From Microbispora catharanthi (lineage in GTDB: Bacteria; Actinomycetota; Actinomycetes; Streptosporangiales; Streptosporangiaceae), in assembly GCF_006334915.2 (NCBI RefSeq), contig NZ_VDMA02000013.1:1-64000 (forward strand): DNA of 64,000 bases, given 5' to 3'. Position numbers and translations under genes: made by a program. Numbering within the stretch: position 1 is the stretch's first letter; each line of letters opens with the position of its first letter. The notes under the pieces were generated by a model. The model did not search any database and was not told the origin of the DNA. It was given only the letters and a program-made list of their open reading frames with translations. This document shows, piece by piece, positions 29,301 to 38,401 of this stretch.

Positions 29301-30467
29301 GTGAAATCCGTCGCCATCGTCGGCGCGTCGCTCGCCGGGCTGTCGGCGGCCCGCGCGCTGCGCGCCCAGGGCTTCGGCGGGCTCCTGACGATCGTCGGGG
29401 CCGAAGCGCACCGCCCCTACGACCGGCCCCCGCTGTCCAAGGAGTTCCTCGCCGGCCGGATGACGACGGTGGACCTCGCCCTGGAGGGCGACGGCGAGGA
29501 CCTCGACGCCGAGTGGCGCCTGGGCGTCGCCGCGACCGGGCTGGAACAGGGCCGGTCGCTGCGGATCGCGCTCGCCGACGGCTCCGCGGTCGAGGCCGAC
29601 GGCGTGGTGATCGCCACCGGCGCGGTCGCCCGCACCCTCGGGGGCGATCTGTCCGGCGTGCACACGCTGCGTACGATCGAGGACGCGGCGGCCCTGCGGG
29701 CCGATCTCGACGCCGCCCGGCGGCTCGTCGTGATCGGGGCGGGCTTCATCGGCGCAGAGGTCGCCTGCGTCGCCCGCACGCTCGGGCTCGACGTGACGAT
29801 CGTCGAGGCGGCGCCCGCGCCGTTCGCCCGCGCGCTCGGGCCCGAGATGGGCACCGCGCTCGCCGGGCTGCACGAGGCGCACGGGGTGCGCCTGATCTGC
29901 GGCGCCGCCGTACGGAGCCTGACGGGCGAGGGCCGCGTCGACGGCGTGCTGCTGGAGGACGGGCGCCGCCTGGACGCCGACGTGGTGCTCGTCGGCATCG
30001 GCGCGCGGCCGGCGGTGGACTGGCTCGACGGCAGCGGGGTGAAGGTCGGCGACGGCGTCGTCTGCGACACCGGCGGGGCGACGAGCGTGCCGGGAGTCGT
30101 CGCGGTCGGCGACTGCGCCGCCTGGTTCGACCCCGCTCTCGGCGCCCACCTGCGCGTGGAGCATTGGACCGGCGCCGCGCGGCGTCCCGCGACGGCCGCG
30201 CAGACGCTGCTATCCGGCGGCGCCGCCGTTCCGGACGCCCTCGCGCCGCCCTACCTGTGGTCCGACCAGTACGGCATGCGCGTGCAGTTCGCCGGGCACA
30301 CGCTTCCGGGAGACGAGGTGAGCGTCGAGGAGGGCGACCTCGCGTCCCGCCGCTTCCTGGCCGTCTACCGGCGGGAGGGCCGCACGGTCGCGGTGCTCGG
30401 CGTCGACCAGCCGCGCTCGTTCACCCGGTGGCGGCGCCGCGTGAACGAGCCCGCCGGGGCGCGATGA
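29301..30467 (+). CDS. NAD(P)H-dependent ferredoxin reductase (FAD)
   Basis: This 388-residue pyridine-nucleotide-disulfide-type reductase has an FAD motif (VAIVGASLAGLSAARALRAQ), HRPYDRPPLSKEFLAG typical of dioxygenase reductases, and an NAD motif (RLVVIGAGFIGAEVACVART). It also has VVAVGDCAAW and a reductase C-terminal domain with LWSDQYGMRVQFAGH. It follows the ferredoxin by 17 bp and is its natural partner. The GTG at 29301 starts directly at the FAD strand with GAGGG upstream. Confidence 0.92.
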   Translation: MKSVAIVGASLAGLSAARALRAQGFGGLLTIVGAEAHRPYDRPPLSKEFLAGRMTTVDLALEGDGEDLDAEWRLGVAATGLEQGRSLRIALADGSAVEADGVVIATGAVARTLGGDLSGVHTLRTIEDAAALRADLDAARRLVVIGAGFIGAEVACVARTLGLDVTIVEAAPAPFARALGPEMGTALAGLHEAHGVRLICGAAVRSLTGEGRVDGVLLEDGRRLDADVVLVGIGARPAVDWLDGSGVKVGDGVVCDTGGATSVPGVVAVGDCAAWFDPALGAHLRVEHWTGAARRPATAAQTLLSGGAAVPDALAPPYLWSDQYGMRVQFAGHTLPGDEVSVEEGDLASRRFLAVYRREGRTVAVLGVDQPRSFTRWRRRVNEPAGAR

Positions 30468-30512
30468 GCGCCGTCACGTCCCGTCGGGGACGTCCCTCCG
30501 GCGCCGTGTCTT

Positions 30513-30537
30513 CCGGTGTCGGGTCTCCCGATACCGG
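30513..30537. terminator. Bidirectional terminator between ferredoxin reductase and iclR
   Basis: An 11-bp stem (30513-30523 with 30527-30537, one G-U pair) with a 3-nt loop lies between the convergent genes. Confidence 0.6.
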
Positions 30538-30554
30538 GCGTGCGGTGACCCCGG

Positions 30555-31397
30555 TCACCCGGCGTGGCCGAGACGGTGGCTGATGTCGGCGGCGCCCGCG
30601 ACGAGCACGGGCGCGAGCTCGCGCATGCGCTCCTCGCTGAACCGGTAGGCCGGGCCGGAGGCGCTGACGGCCGCCACCACCTCGCCCTCGTGGGAGCGGA
30701 TGGGCGCGGCGATGGCGTTCAGCCCGATCTCGTACTCCTCCACGGTGACCGCGTAGCCCCGCCGCAGCGCCTCGTCGAGCTGCCGCCGCAGTTCGGCGGC
30801 GTCGGTCACCGTGGCCGGCGTGAAGCGCTCCAGCCCGGCGGCGGCGATGAGCCGTTCGCGGCGCCGCTCGTCGAGGTGGGCGAGCAGGACCTTGCCGCTC
30901 GACGTGGCGTGCAGGGGGGTGGGCTGGCCGACCCAGTTGTGCGCGGTCACGGCCGCCTGGCCGCGCACCTGGTCGAGGTTGATGGCGTAGTGGGACCGCG
31001 CGACGGCGATGTTGACGGTCTCGCCGATCTCCTCGGCGAGCCGCCGGCACACCGGGCGGCTCTGCTGGACGAGGTCGAGGCGCGCGGCCACCCCGGCGGC
31101 GAGCCGGACGATGCCGAAGCCGAGGCGATACTTGCCGCGGTCCTCGGCCTGCTCCGCCAGGCCGCGGGCCTCGAGGGCGCCGAGGAGCCGGAACGCGGTG
31201 GACTTGTGGACGCCGATCTCGGCGGCGACCTCGCTCACGCCGGCCTCGCCGCGCTGGGAGAGGATCTCCAGGATCGTCACGGCCCGGTCCACCGACTGGA
31301 CGCCGCCGCTCCCCTCGGACCGCACGGCGGCCTCGTCGGCCCCGACGAGATCGGGGTCCGACGCGTGACGTTGCGAATGCTGCACTCTATTGCGCAT
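30555..31397 (-). CDS. IclR family transcriptional regulator
   Basis: This 280-residue regulator has an N-terminal winged helix ([40 protein letters not shown]) and the IclR effector domain ([40 protein letters not shown]). It is divergent from betA and convergent with the ferredoxin reductase gene, so it probably controls both arms of this locus in response to choline, betaine or a breakdown product; this is inference. The ATG at 31397 overlaps the candidate operator. A GTG about 80 bases downstream is an alternative start. Confidence 0.9.
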   Translation of the reverse strand: MRNRVQHSQRHASDPDLVGADEAAVRSEGSGGVQSVDRAVTILEILSQRGEAGVSEVAAEIGVHKSTAFRLLGALEARGLAEQAEDRGKYRLGFGIVRLAAGVAARLDLVQQSRPVCRRLAEEIGETVNIAVARSHYAINLDQVRGQAAVTAHNWVGQPTPLHATSSGKVLLAHLDERRRERLIAAAGLERFTPATVTDAAELRRQLDEALRRGYAVTVEEYEIGLNAIAAPIRSHEGEVVAAVSASGPAYRFSEERMRELAPVLVAGAADISHRLGHAG

Positions 31398-31400
31398 ATC
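31371..31400. promoter_or_regulatory. Candidate IclR operator
   Basis: TTGCGAATGC (31371-31380) and TTGCGCATATC (31390-31400) lie 19 bp apart around the iclR start and upstream of betA. The same TTGCG(T/C)ATA core occurs before the Rieske ferredoxin gene. Confidence 0.45.
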
Positions 31401-31426
31401 AATATCATCCTGCCCGGGAGGCGGAC

Positions 31427-33061
31427 ATGTATGACTTTGTCATCGTCGGTGGTGGATCAGCGGGGAGCGCTCTCGCGAACCGGCTGTCGGCCGACCCCGC
31501 GAACCGCGTGCTCGTGCTGGAGGCGGGCCGTCCCGACTACCTGTGGGACGTCTTCATCCACATGCCGGCCGCGCTGATGTTCCCCATCGGCAGCCGGTTC
31601 TACGACTGGAAGTACGAGTCCGAGCCCGAGCCGCACATGAACGGCCGGCGCATCTACCACGCCCGGGGGAAGGTGCTCGGCGGGTCGAGCAGCATCAACG
31701 GCATGATCTTCCAGCGCGGCAACCCCATGGACTACGAGCGCTGGGGCGCCGATCCGGGCATGGAGACCTGGGACTTCGCGCACTGCCTGCCGTACTTCAA
31801 GCGCATGGAGAACTGCCTGGCCGCCGACGCGTCGGATCCGCTGCGCGGACACGAAGGGCCGCTGGTGCTGGAGCGCGGCCCGGCCAGGAATCCGCTGTTC
31901 AAGGCCTTCTTCGAGGCCGTGCAGCAGGCGGGCTACCCGCTGACCGACGACGTGAACGGCTACCGCCAGGAGGGGTTCGCGCCGTTCGACCGCAACGTAC
32001 GCCGCGGGCGCCGCCTGTCGGCGGCCCGGGCCTACCTCCACCCGGTGATGAACCGCCCGAACCTCACGGTCAAGACCGGGGCGTTCGTCACGAAGATCCT
32101 CTTCGAGGGCAAGCGCGCGGTCGGCGTCGAGTTCGACGGCAAGCGGGTGCGGGCCGGGGAGGTCGTCCTCTGCGGCGGCGCGATCAACTCCCCGCAACTC
32201 CTGCAGCTCTCCGGCGTGGGCGACGCCGACCATCTGAAGGCGCACGGCGTCGACGTGGTCCACGACCTGCCCGGTGTCGGCGAGAACCTCCAGGACCACC
32301 TGGAGGTCTACATCCAGTACGCCTGCAAGCAGCCGGTCTCGATGCAACCCGCGATGAAGTGGCGCAACCGGCCGATGGTCGGCGCCCAGTGGCTGTTCCT
32401 GCGCAAGGGCCCCGGCGCGACCAACCACTTCGAGGCCGGCGGCTTCGTGCGTGGCAACGAGGACGTCGACTACCCCAACCTGATGTTCCACTTCCTGCCG
32501 GTCGCCGTGCGCTACGACGGCAGCGCGCCGGCCGGCGGGCACGGCTACCAGGTGCACATCGGTCCGATGTACTCCGACGCCCGCGGCTCTGTGAAGATCA
32601 AGAGCGCCGACCCCCGGGTGAAGCCCGCGCTGCGGTTCAACTACCTGTCCACCGACCAGGACCGCCGCGAGTGGGTCGAGGCCGTGCGGGTGGCCCGCGA
32701 CATCCTCAACCAGCCCGCGATGGACGGGTTCAACGGCGGCGAGCTGTCCCCCGGCCTGGAGGTCGAGACCGACGAGCAGATCCTCGACTGGGTGGCGAAG
32801 GACGGCGAGACCGCGCTGCACCCCTCCTGCACGGCGAAGATGGGCGTGGACGAGATGTCCGTGGTCGACCCGCTGACCATGGGGGTGCACGGCCTGGAGG
32901 GCCTGCGCGTCGTGGACGCCTCGGTCATGCCGTACGTCACGAACGGCAACATCTACGCGCCGGTGATGATGGTCGCGGAGAAGGCGGCCGACCTGATCCT
33001 CGGTAACACTCCCCTGGCCCCCGAGCCGGCGGAGTTCTACCGGCACAGGAAGGACGCCTGA
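31427..33061 (+). CDS. betA: GMC oxidoreductase, choline dehydrogenase (BetA-type)
   Basis: This 544-residue FAD enzyme should oxidise choline to betaine aldehyde. An ADP-binding motif opens the protein ([18 protein letters not shown]). GMC signature 1 is [20 protein letters not shown] and signature 2 is [16 protein letters not shown]. The C-terminal active-site His is in [19 protein letters not shown] and the final catalytic Asn lies in [13 protein letters not shown]. The close match to BetA and the adjacent betaine aldehyde dehydrogenase support the substrate; other alcohols remain possible. Strong ribosome-binding site GGGAGG. It is first in a two-gene operon. Confidence 0.9.
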   Translation: MYDFVIVGGGSAGSALANRLSADPANRVLVLEAGRPDYLWDVFIHMPAALMFPIGSRFYDWKYESEPEPHMNGRRIYHARGKVLGGSSSINGMIFQRGNPMDYERWGADPGMETWDFAHCLPYFKRMENCLAADASDPLRGHEGPLVLERGPARNPLFKAFFEAVQQAGYPLTDDVNGYRQEGFAPFDRNVRRGRRLSAARAYLHPVMNRPNLTVKTGAFVTKILFEGKRAVGVEFDGKRVRAGEVVLCGGAINSPQLLQLSGVGDADHLKAHGVDVVHDLPGVGENLQDHLEVYIQYACKQPVSMQPAMKWRNRPMVGAQWLFLRKGPGATNHFEAGGFVRGNEDVDYPNLMFHFLPVAVRYDGSAPAGGHGYQVHIGPMYSDARGSVKIKSADPRVKPALRFNYLSTDQDRREWVEAVRVARDILNQPAMDGFNGGELSPGLEVETDEQILDWVAKDGETALHPSCTAKMGVDEMSVVDPLTMGVHGLEGLRVVDASVMPYVTNGNIYAPVMMVAEKAADLILGNTPLAPEPAEFYRHRKDA

Positions 33062-33062
33062 C

Positions 33063-34520
33063 ATGAAGGACCTGTACATCGGCGGGCAGTGGCGCGACGC
33101 GGCCGAGGGCGGCCGGCGCGAGATCCGCTGCCCGGCCGACGGACAGCATGTGGCCACCGTCGCGGAGGCCGGCCGCGCCGACACGGAGGCCGCGATCGCG
33201 GCGGCCCGGCGGGCGTTCGACGAGGGCCCGTGGCCGCGCACGCCGGAGCGGGAGCGCGGGGCGTTGCTGCTGCGGGTGGCCGGTCTGCTGGAGCGCGACA
33301 AGGCCGAGATCGCGCGGGCGGAGTCGCTGGACACCGGCAAACGCCTGGTGGAGAGCGAGTACGACGTCGACGACGTGATCGCGAGTTTCCGCTACTTCGG
33401 CGGGATCGCGGGCACCGACGCCGGGCGGGTGGTCGACACCGGCCGCGCCGATGCGATCAGCCGGGTGGTGTACGAGCCGGTCGGGGTCTGCGGCCTGATC
33501 ACGCCGTGGAACTACCCGCTGCTGCAGACCTCCTGGAAGGTGGCGCCCGCGCTGGTGGCGGGGAACACCTTCGTGCTCAAGCCGAGCGAGCTGACCCCGT
33601 CCACCGCGATCTTGCTGATGCGGCTGCTTGAGGAGGCGGGCCTGCCGCCGGGGGTGGGCAACCTGGTGCTCGGGGCCGGCGCGGAGGCAGGCGCGCCGCT
33701 GGCCGAGCACCCCGCGGTGGACATGGTGTCGTTCACCGGCGGGCTGGCGACCGGGCGGCAAATCATGGCCTCGGCCGCGCGGACGGTCAAGCGCGTCGCC
33801 CTGGAGCTGGGCGGCAAGAACCCCAACATCGTGTTCGCCGACGCGGACTTCGACACCGCGGTCGACTTCGCCGTGACCGCGGTGTTCCTGCACTCGGGGC
33901 AGGTCTGTTCGGCCGGCGCCCGGCTGCTGGTGGAGGACTCCGTCCACGAGAGGTTCGTGGACGCGGTGGTGCGCCGGGCCGAGCGGATCAGGCTGGGCGG
34001 GCCGTTCGACCCCGAGGCCGAGACCGGGCCGCTGATCTCGGCCGAGCACCTGGCCAAGGTCGAGGCGTACGTCGAGGCGGGGATCGCGGAGGGCGCGAAA
34101 CTACGCTGCGGCGGGCGGCGCCTGGAGGGCGAGGGATACTTCTTCCCGCCGACGGTGCTGGACGGCTGCCACCGCGACATGCGGGTGGTCCGCGAGGAGT
34201 CGTTCGGGCCGGTGCTGACGGTGGAGCGATTCTCGGGTGAGGACGAGGCCGTCGCCCTGGGCAACGACACCGACTACGGGCTGGCCGGGGCCGTGTGGAC
34301 GACGGACGCGGGCAAGGCGCAGCGGGTGGCCGGGCGGCTGCGGCACGGCACGGTGTGGATCAACGACTACCACCCGTATGTGCCGCAGGCGGAGTGGGGC
34401 GGGTTCAAGCAGTCCGGCGTCGGCCGGGAGCTCGGCCCGACCGGCCTGAACGAATACCGCGAGATCAAGCACATCTGGCAGAACACCGATCCTCGCCCCC
34501 AGCACTGGTTCCGCCCCTGA
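33063..34520 (+). CDS. betB: Betaine-aldehyde dehydrogenase (ALDH family)
   Basis: This 485-residue NAD(P)-dependent enzyme should oxidise betaine aldehyde to glycine betaine, an osmoprotectant. It has TPWNYPLLQTSWKVAPALVA and KPSELTPST (cofactor pocket), FTGGLATGRQIM, catalytic Glu in VALELGGKNPNIVFAD and the catalytic Cys in FLHSGQVCSAGARLL. EESFGPVLTVERF and GGFKQSGVGRELG follow. Only one base separates it from betA, so the two enzymes are made together. It ends one base from the convergent hydrolase gene. Confidence 0.92.
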   Translation: MKDLYIGGQWRDAAEGGRREIRCPADGQHVATVAEAGRADTEAAIAAARRAFDEGPWPRTPERERGALLLRVAGLLERDKAEIARAESLDTGKRLVESEYDVDDVIASFRYFGGIAGTDAGRVVDTGRADAISRVVYEPVGVCGLITPWNYPLLQTSWKVAPALVAGNTFVLKPSELTPSTAILLMRLLEEAGLPPGVGNLVLGAGAEAGAPLAEHPAVDMVSFTGGLATGRQIMASAARTVKRVALELGGKNPNIVFADADFDTAVDFAVTAVFLHSGQVCSAGARLLVEDSVHERFVDAVVRRAERIRLGGPFDPEAETGPLISAEHLAKVEAYVEAGIAEGAKLRCGGRRLEGEGYFFPPTVLDGCHRDMRVVREESFGPVLTVERFSGEDEAVALGNDTDYGLAGAVWTTDAGKAQRVAGRLRHGTVWINDYHPYVPQAEWGGFKQSGVGRELGPTGLNEYREIKHIWQNTDPRPQHWFRP

Positions 34521-34521
34521 A

Positions 34522-35397
34522 TCAGTCGTCCCGCCCGTGCGCGGCGAGGAACTCCTCGATGCGCGCGTCCATCTCGGGCGGCGCCGCGAGGGGAAGGGTG
34601 TGATGGGTGGCTCCGGGCAGCACGGCCGTCTCCACGCGGGGCAGGAGCGCCGCGGCGGAGGCGGCCACCCGGCCGATGTCGTGTGCCCGGCTGTGCTCGG
34701 CCAGGAGAAGCAGCACCGGGAGCCGCAGCGCCCGCAGCGCCTCCGGGCCGGGACGCGGACCGGTCAGGGGCCGGGCGGCGGGGAAGGCGGCGGCGCGGTC
34801 GTAGAGGCGGAGCCACGTCTCGTCCAGCGCCGCGCGCCGGGTCTCCCATTCGAGGAACGCGCGGCGCCGCCCCACGGTCGGGCGGAGCAGCATCGGCAGG
34901 GCCCGCAGCAGGTAGCGGCGGGAGAAGCCGATGAAGCAGTTCGTCGGGTCGACCAGGACCAGCGCCCTCACCCTGCCGGAAGCGTGCGCCGCGTAGTGCA
35001 GGGCGCTCCACGCCCCGTAGGAATTGCCGCACAGGGACACCGCTGAGGTGCCCGATCCGTCGAGCACGGCGTCGAGCACGGCGTCGAGCCAGGCCATCTG
35101 GTCGCCCAGCGTCCGGATCGCCCGCTCGCCGGCGACGCTGCGTCCCGCCTCGCCGACGGTGTCGACCGCATGCACCCTGTAGGCCGTGCCCAGCGCCCTC
35201 GCCGTATCGGACCAGACGGTCGAGGTGGTCCCGCCGCCGTGGAGGAGGACCACCGGCGGCGCGTCCGCGGGGCCGACGGAGTTGACGTGGGTCGTGCCGT
35301 AGGGCGTGCGGATCTCGGCCGACTCGGTGGAGGCGGGCCAGCGCGCCGCCAGGACGGCGTCGTAGGCCGCGAGAAACGCGTCGTCGATGGTCGTCAA
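34522..35397 (-). CDS. Alpha/beta hydrolase
   Basis: This 291-residue hydrolase has an oxyanion-hole segment (VVLLHGGGTTSTVW), nucleophile elbow CGNSYGAW (Ser, with Asn at the usual position before it), Asp in VLVDPTNCF or LLLAEHSRAHD, and His in LPGATHHTLPL. The likely start is TTG at 35397, preceded by GGAGG; no ATG or GTG fits. The region upstream carries two MarR-type operator copies, so it is probably repressed by the divergent MarR protein. The substrate is unknown. Confidence 0.85.
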   Translation of the reverse strand: MTTIDDAFLAAYDAVLAARWPASTESAEIRTPYGTTHVNSVGPADAPPVVLLHGGGTTSTVWSDTARALGTAYRVHAVDTVGEAGRSVAGERAIRTLGDQMAWLDAVLDAVLDGSGTSAVSLCGNSYGAWSALHYAAHASGRVRALVLVDPTNCFIGFSRRYLLRALPMLLRPTVGRRRAFLEWETRRAALDETWLRLYDRAAAFPAARPLTGPRPGPEALRALRLPVLLLLAEHSRAHDIGRVAASAAALLPRVETAVLPGATHHTLPLAAPPEMDARIEEFLAAHGRDD

Positions 35398-35412
35398 GAC
35401 GCCTCCGTAATG

Positions 35413-35443
35413 TCTCGCTGAGCGATAATCTCGTTGAGCGAGA
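35413..35443. promoter_or_regulatory. Tandem MarR operator
   Basis: Two copies of a 15-bp motif, TCTCGCTGAGCGATA (35413-35427) and TCTCGTTGAGCGAGA (35429-35443), are spaced 16 bp apart. Each is internally palindromic (TCGCT/AGCGA; TCTCG/CGAGA). They fill the space between the divergent hydrolase and marR starts. Confidence 0.7.
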
Positions 35444-35466
35444 TAATAGGCCGAGGAGGGGCTGCC

Positions 35467-35937
35467 ATGGCGCCAGGGGTGGCAGGTGAGCGCGAGGGCC
35501 CGGAGATGGAGATCTTCCATCTGCTGCGGGCGGTCGCGGTGGAGTACGGCCTGCGGCAGGCGGAGTTCGCGGCCGAGCACGGCATGCACGTCACCGACGT
35601 GCGGGCGCTCATCTGCCTGCTGGACGCGGAGCGGGCCGGAACCGACGCCACCGCCGGTTTCCTCGGCGCCGGGCTGGGCCTGAACTCGGCGGGCACCACG
35701 GGGGTCGTCGACCGGCTCGAACGGCTCGGCCTGGTCAGCCGGGTCCGCGACGTCAAGGACCGGCGCCGGGTCCTGCTGAGAGTCGAGGACCGCGCCAAGG
35801 AACTGGGCTGGAGCTACTTCGGCCCGCTCATCGACAGCACGGTCGGGGTCCTGTCCGGATTCGACGAGCGGCACATGGCCGCGGTGCGGCTCTTCCTCCA
35901 GACGGCACTGGACGCGTTGACGACGGAAGACCCATGA
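35467..35937 (+). CDS. MarR family transcriptional regulator
   Basis: This 156-residue winged-helix regulator has VTDVRALICLLDAERAGTDA, a recognition region GLGLNSAGTTGVVDRLERLG and a wing LVSRVRDVKDRRRVLLRV. The start at 35467 follows GAGGAGGGG; an upstream TTG frame lies inside the operator and is unlikely. It is divergent from the hydrolase gene and probably represses both that gene and itself. Confidence 0.92.
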   Translation: MAPGVAGEREGPEMEIFHLLRAVAVEYGLRQAEFAAEHGMHVTDVRALICLLDAERAGTDATAGFLGAGLGLNSAGTTGVVDRLERLGLVSRVRDVKDRRRVLLRVEDRAKELGWSYFGPLIDSTVGVLSGFDERHMAAVRLFLQTALDALTTEDP

Positions 35938-35977
35938 CCGGCGGCCGCGCCCCTGCGGCGGGGGCATGCTGGGAAAC

Positions 35978-36688
35978 ATGGAGGTGTCCGTACGCTTCTC
36001 GCCCGAGCTGTGGATCTTCCTCGCACCGCGCAACCGGCGGCCCGAGGTGCTCCTGCCGTACGACGGGACGTCCTCGCTCGGCCACCTGATCGAGTCGGCG
36101 GGCGTTCCGCTGACCGAGATCGGCGAGCCGCTCGCCGGAGGCCGCCCGGTCGGCCGGTCGCACCGGCCGGGCCCGGACGAGGTGGTGGAGGTGCCGGCCG
36201 CGCCCAGGCCGCAGGCCGTGCCGGGCTGCCGGTTCGTCCTCGACGTCCACCTGGGGACGCTGGCGCGGCGGCTGCGACTGGTCGGCCTGGACACCGCCTA
36301 CCGCAACGACATGGACGACGACGCCCTGATCGAGCAGGCCAACGCCGAGGACCGGGTGCTGCTCACGCAGGACCGGGGCATCCTGCGGCGCCGGTCGCTG
36401 CGGCTCGGCGCGTACGTGCGCGGCGCCCGGCCGGACGACCAGTTCCTCGACGTGCTCGGCCGCTTCCGGCCGCCGCTGGCTCCGTGGACCCGCTGCACGG
36501 CCTGCAACGGGCGGCTGGCGCCGGTCGGCAAGGAGGAGGTGGAGGACGCGCTGGAGCCCGGGACCCGGCGCAGCTACGACGAGTTCGCCCGCTGCCTCGC
36601 CTGCGGCCGGATCTACTGGCACGGCGCCCACGGCGGCAACCTGGCCGCCGTCGTCGACCGCGCCCTCCACTTCGTACATCTCGGTTAA
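35978..36688 (+). CDS. Mut7-C RNase-domain protein with ubiquitin-like N-terminus
   Basis: This is a 236-residue protein. Residues 1-80 resemble the ubiquitin-like domain found before Mut7-C in bacteria (MEVSVRFSPELWIFLAPRNR). Residues 85-230 are the Mut7-C PIN-like domain: FVLDVHLGTLARRLRLVGLD, DDDALIEQANAEDRVLLTQD and a zinc ribbon CTACNGRL with CLACGRIYW. The family is a putative RNase or tRNA-related nuclease. The start is uncertain (35978 or 35966); neither has a good ribosome-binding site. Confidence 0.85.
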   Translation: MEVSVRFSPELWIFLAPRNRRPEVLLPYDGTSSLGHLIESAGVPLTEIGEPLAGGRPVGRSHRPGPDEVVEVPAAPRPQAVPGCRFVLDVHLGTLARRLRLVGLDTAYRNDMDDDALIEQANAEDRVLLTQDRGILRRRSLRLGAYVRGARPDDQFLDVLGRFRPPLAPWTRCTACNGRLAPVGKEEVEDALEPGTRRSYDEFARCLACGRIYWHGAHGGNLAAVVDRALHFVHLG

Positions 36689-36691
36689 CGG

Positions 36692-36722
36692 TTGAGTCTC
36701 CAGTAGGGGGAGGCGCGAGGGT
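36692..36722 (+). promoter_or_regulatory. MerR-type promoter with operator in a 19-bp spacer
   Basis: TTGAGT (36692-36697) and GAGGGT (36717-36722) are 19 bp apart, the stretched spacing used by MerR activators. CTCC (36698-36701) and GGAG (36709-36712) form the internal inverted repeat. The -10 position puts transcription start at or next to the ATG (36729), so a leaderless mRNA is likely. Confidence 0.5.
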
Positions 36723-36728
36723 GGGGGC

Positions 36729-37655
36729 ATGGACGGCGACGCGCTCTACGCGATCGGTGAGCTGGCCCGGCGGACCGGATTGACGGTCAAGGCCATCCGG
36801 TTCTACTCCGACTGCGGGATCGTGCCGCCCACCGGCCGCAGTCCGGCCGGCTACCGCCTCTACGACAACGACGCCGTCGCCCGGCTGGAGCTCGTACGGA
36901 CGCTGCGCGACCTGGGGATCGACCTCCCCACGATCCGCGAAGTCCTGGACCGGGAGACCACGCTCGCTCAGGTCGCGGCGGCGCACGCCGAGGCGCTGGC
37001 GACGCAGATCCGGGTGCTGCGCCTGCGGCGCGCGGTGGCGACGGCGGTGGCGCGGCGCGGCTCTACCCCCGAGGAGATGGATCTCATGCACAGACTCGCC
37101 AGGCTTTCCGAGGACGAGCGCCGGCGCCTGGTCGGCGGCTTCCTCGACGCCGCCTTCGGCGGCCTGGACGCCGACCTGACGGGAATCAGGCGCACGATGA
37201 CCCCCGAGTTGCCCGACGACCCCGAGGACGAGCAGGTCGAGGCGTGGATCGAGCTGGCCGAGCTGGCCGCCGACCCGGAGTTCGGCGCGCTCATGCGGCG
37301 CGTCGCCGAGCAGCACCTGGCCGACCGCGCCCGGGGAGAGGGCCCGCGCCCGGACGCGGTGGCGATGGTCCGCGACCACGTCGCCCCCGCGCTCGCCGCG
37401 GGCGTCGGCAGCGCCTCACCTCAGGCCGGCGCGATCGTCGCCGCCGTGACCGCACGGTATGCCGACCTGGTCGGCCACCCGGACGACGCCACCCTTCGGC
37501 GCCGGCTGCTCACCCTGCTGGAGACCGCGAACGACCCGCGCAGGGAGTCGTACCTCCGGCTGCTCGCGGTGGTCAACGGCTGGCCGCCCCCGGACCCGCT
37601 GACCCCGGCCCTCACCTGGTTCATCGACGCGCTGAGAGCCCGTTCCGACCGGTGA
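36729..37655 (+). CDS. MerR family transcriptional regulator
   Basis: This 308-residue regulator has a MerR DNA-binding domain (YAIGELARRTGLTVKAIRFY, GRSPAGYRLYDNDAVARLEL), a dimerisation helix to about residue 100 and a long helical C-terminal domain (about 115-305). No effector family is recognised for that domain. Its own promoter has MerR-type geometry, suggesting autoregulation. Confidence 0.92.
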   Translation: MDGDALYAIGELARRTGLTVKAIRFYSDCGIVPPTGRSPAGYRLYDNDAVARLELVRTLRDLGIDLPTIREVLDRETTLAQVAAAHAEALATQIRVLRLRRAVATAVARRGSTPEEMDLMHRLARLSEDERRRLVGGFLDAAFGGLDADLTGIRRTMTPELPDDPEDEQVEAWIELAELAADPEFGALMRRVAEQHLADRARGEGPRPDAVAMVRDHVAPALAAGVGSASPQAGAIVAAVTARYADLVGHPDDATLRRRLLTLLETANDPRRESYLRLLAVVNGWPPPDPLTPALTWFIDALRARSDR

Positions 37656-37723
37656 CGGACCATCTGTCGGCACCTTCTGGCACGATCACGCCGACGGATC
37701 CGCCCCCTGCTCCGGAGTGTCCC

Positions 37724-38371
37724 TTGAACGACGACCGCCCTGCCCCCGCCGAAATCTTCTCCCACTACCTGAAGCTGCTGCGGGAGGAACCGTGGCTGGA
37801 GGTGGCCATGTGCTGGACGGTCGTCGTTCCGCACGACCATCGGTCGATCTCCGTCGCGGACGTCGGAGCCCGGGTAAGCGGCGGAACCCCGCACGAAGCG
37901 CACGAGACCGCCCCGCTGGAGGCGCTTCCCCACTACGACGGGGTTCATCCGATGTCGGTGGCGCCGGCGGGCTCAGCCGTGGTGCTGTTCGAGAACAACG
38001 GGTTCCTGGGAAGCCTGCCCGAGGTTCTGCGGCGGCTCAGCCGTGACGGCCGGGTGTGCGGCATCTACTGGAACGTCGAAGGTAACAACAGGCTGAGCTA
38101 CGCGGCCGACGGACGGGTCCTCGTAAACCTCGACGCGATGTTCTGGGACGAATGGAGCGGCGACGACTTCGCGGTGCTCGAGCCGGAGCTGCGTGCCATG
38201 ACCGGACTGCTCGCCGGGGACGAGGACGACTGGCAGGCCGCCGCGATGACCGTGGTGGAGCTGGTGACCGGGGTGCGGCTGACCGGCGAGTGGCTCACCG
38301 AAGCCCATCCGTACGTCACCTTCCGCTGGCCCGTGGCCCCGGAACCTCTCCTCCGAGGACGCTCCGCATAG
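37724..38371 (+). CDS. DUF6461 family protein
   Basis: This 215-residue soluble protein has the conserved block VVLFENNGFLGSLPEVLRRL, then GRVCGIYWNVEGNNRLSYAA and GRVLVNLDAMFWDEW, as in actinobacterial DUF6461 proteins (recognition from memory). No catalytic motif is known. The start is taken as TTG 37724 with GGAG six bases upstream; no ATG or GTG in frame fits better. It lies 68 bp after merR. Confidence 0.75.
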   Translation: MNDDRPAPAEIFSHYLKLLREEPWLEVAMCWTVVVPHDHRSISVADVGARVSGGTPHEAHETAPLEALPHYDGVHPMSVAPAGSAVVLFENNGFLGSLPEVLRRLSRDGRVCGIYWNVEGNNRLSYAADGRVLVNLDAMFWDEWSGDDFAVLEPELRAMTGLLAGDEDDWQAAAMTVVELVTGVRLTGEWLTEAHPYVTFRWPVAPEPLLRGRSA

Positions 38372-38401
38372 GCGGCGCGCATCCCCAGGGGGCTCCGTCG
38401 G

